A DNA stretch of 64,000 nt from Candidatus Melainabacteria bacterium (GTDB taxonomy: Bacteria > Cyanobacteriota > Vampirovibrionia > Obscuribacterales > Obscuribacteraceae), in the NCBI GenBank assembly GCA_003151275.1, contig PLXC01000159.1:211904-275903 (forward strand). Reading direction: 5' to 3'. The position numbers were made by a program, and so were the translations under genes. A model generated the notes under the pieces. It saw only the letters and a list, made by a program, of their open reading frames with translations, had not been told where the DNA came from and did not search any database. This document shows, in pieces, positions 63,417 to 64,000 of this stretch (its first letter is position 1; each line of letters opens with the position of its first letter).

Positions 63417-63539
63417 CGAAATAAAGGACAGAGAACGGCAAGTCTCTGTCCTTTTATTTCGCCTGCAAGTCACCGGATAGCGCTAATACGATAAAGGAGA
63501 CAGAGAACGGCGATGATCTCTGCCCCCTTTTATTATCGT
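63417..63539. terminator. two tandem related hairpins
   Basis: Hairpin 1 (63417-63461): CGAAATAAAGGACAGAGA pairs with TCTCTGTCCTTTTATTTCG (18-bp stem, one bulge), loop ACGGCAAG. Hairpin 2 (63488-63539): ACGATAAAGGAGACAGAGA pairs with TCTCTGCCCCC-TTTTATTATCGT with bulges. Both share ACAGAGAACGGC and are T-rich on one arm. They sit between convergent ends (gene at 62617 on +, LysM gene on -) and probably act as bidirectional terminators. Confidence 0.75.
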
Positions 63540-63548
63540 CATCAAAAA

Positions 63549-64000
63549 CTACGACATAACTATTTCCAGACCAGGCAGCAAAGCTTCGCCGTGATTGGTT
63601 GCTTGTAAGTGTTGAGATCTGGCCGAGATTGCCGCTTTAGTACCACCCTGTGCAGCCGCGATGCTCCAATAACTTTCGCCTGATTTGACTTTGTGATGAC
63701 TATGATCGGCGCCGGCAGCCACTGGTGGTCTAGCTTCAGAGGGATTTTCGGCAGTGGTAAGGTGGTGCGGTGGTGCGGTTCTATCCTCGTTGGCCATGCC
63801 CCCGCGAGCTAGTCCATCTATCATGCCAACCACCGGTCCCTCTGCAGCTGCCGTAAGCGGTCTGTCCCGGTAATGATCGCCAATTCGATTGACACCAGCT
63901 TGCGCGGTGCGGGAAACACTGTCAGCGGCTTGACCGATCACTCTGCCTTCTCTATCTACTTCTTGGTGCACCGCGTGAGCTGCACCGGCAACCTGGTCTC
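63549..64000 (-). CDS. LysM-domain protein (5' end outside window)
   Basis: The frame is open through the window edge, so the start lies beyond 64000; a GTG at 63971 is internal. The visible C-terminal ~150 residues have a polar region (VDREGRVIGQAADS, GMIDGLARGGMANEDRT) and end with a LysM-like module HHKVKSGESYWSIAAAQGG, QATNHGEALLPGLEIVMS. LysM binds peptidoglycan or chitin. With the two hairpins immediately after its stop, transcription probably ends there. Confidence 0.65.
   Translation of the reverse strand, partial: DQVAGAAHAVHQEVDREGRVIGQAADSVSRTAQAGVNRIGDHYRDRPLTAAAEGPVVGMIDGLARGGMANEDRTAPPHHLTTAENPSEARPPVAAGADHSHHKVKSGESYWSIAAAQGGTKAAISARSQHLQATNHGEALLPGLEIVMS

Overview
The window most resembles a non-photosynthetic relative of the cyanobacteria, of the Melainabacteria/Vampirovibrionia type and probably Obscuribacterales. 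This is an inference from gene style: many OmpR-type regulators, secreted proteins with no recognised family, DUF6745, TadG-like and VirB6-like proteins, and a TonB-type receptor that implies an outer membrane. No rRNA or taxonomic marker gene settles it. UGA is the normal stop of many genes here, so the standard code applies. I saw no tRNA, rRNA, CRISPR array or intact transposase.

Layout. 1-6 kb: end of a histidine kinase with its response regulator, an SGNH hydrolase, an HTTM membrane protein with a partner gene, a lipoprotein with 9-bp repeats and a TadG-like protein. 6-14 kb: a TonB-dependent receptor, a dual-specificity-phosphatase-like protein, a thioredoxin-like gene whose first active-site cysteine codon is UGA (9925-11571), a DUF6745 gene pair and ychJ. 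14-24 kb: a TPR lipoprotein divergent from a second OmpR regulator, then two paralogous VirB6/TrbL-like membrane proteins, each behind a copy of the same ~140-bp leader; the second carries a very long exported-looking tail. 24-32 kb: a histidine kinase, a Cys-repeat protein, a coiled-coil protein, a repeat protein with a candidate cysteine-peptidase end, a DUF4388-like membrane protein and an OmpA-like protein.

32-42 kb is mostly housekeeping: mnmG, a PCYCGC-type protein, a single-domain response regulator, a degenerate DCC-like protein, a MurF-like pseudoenzyme, an acetyltransferase, and pyrB-pyrC overlapping by 8 bp. 43-47 kb looks acquired (visibly higher GC): a GH1 beta-glucosidase and a GH144-type glucanase behind the remnant of an SbmA/YddA-type ABC transporter, together suggesting use of beta-1,2-glucans. 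47-64 kb holds a glycogen-debranching-type enzyme, a kinase-like protein, a Xaa-Pro peptidase, an MscS-type channel, a universal-stress-like gene divergent from a DeoR regulator, a patatin, a one-domain ClpB-like AAA+ protein with a changed Walker B, a CYTH protein, and a LysM protein running off the right edge.

The strongest lead is the UGA-containing thioredoxin-like gene. The reading frame is open for 494 codons beyond the UGA, the UGA replaces exactly the first Cys of a CGFC-type motif, and a 6-bp stem with a 7-nt loop lies 21 nt downstream, fitting a bacterial SECIS. A plain Cys-to-stop mutation is the competing reading. Second is the duplicated leader in front of the paralogous secretion-type membrane proteins.
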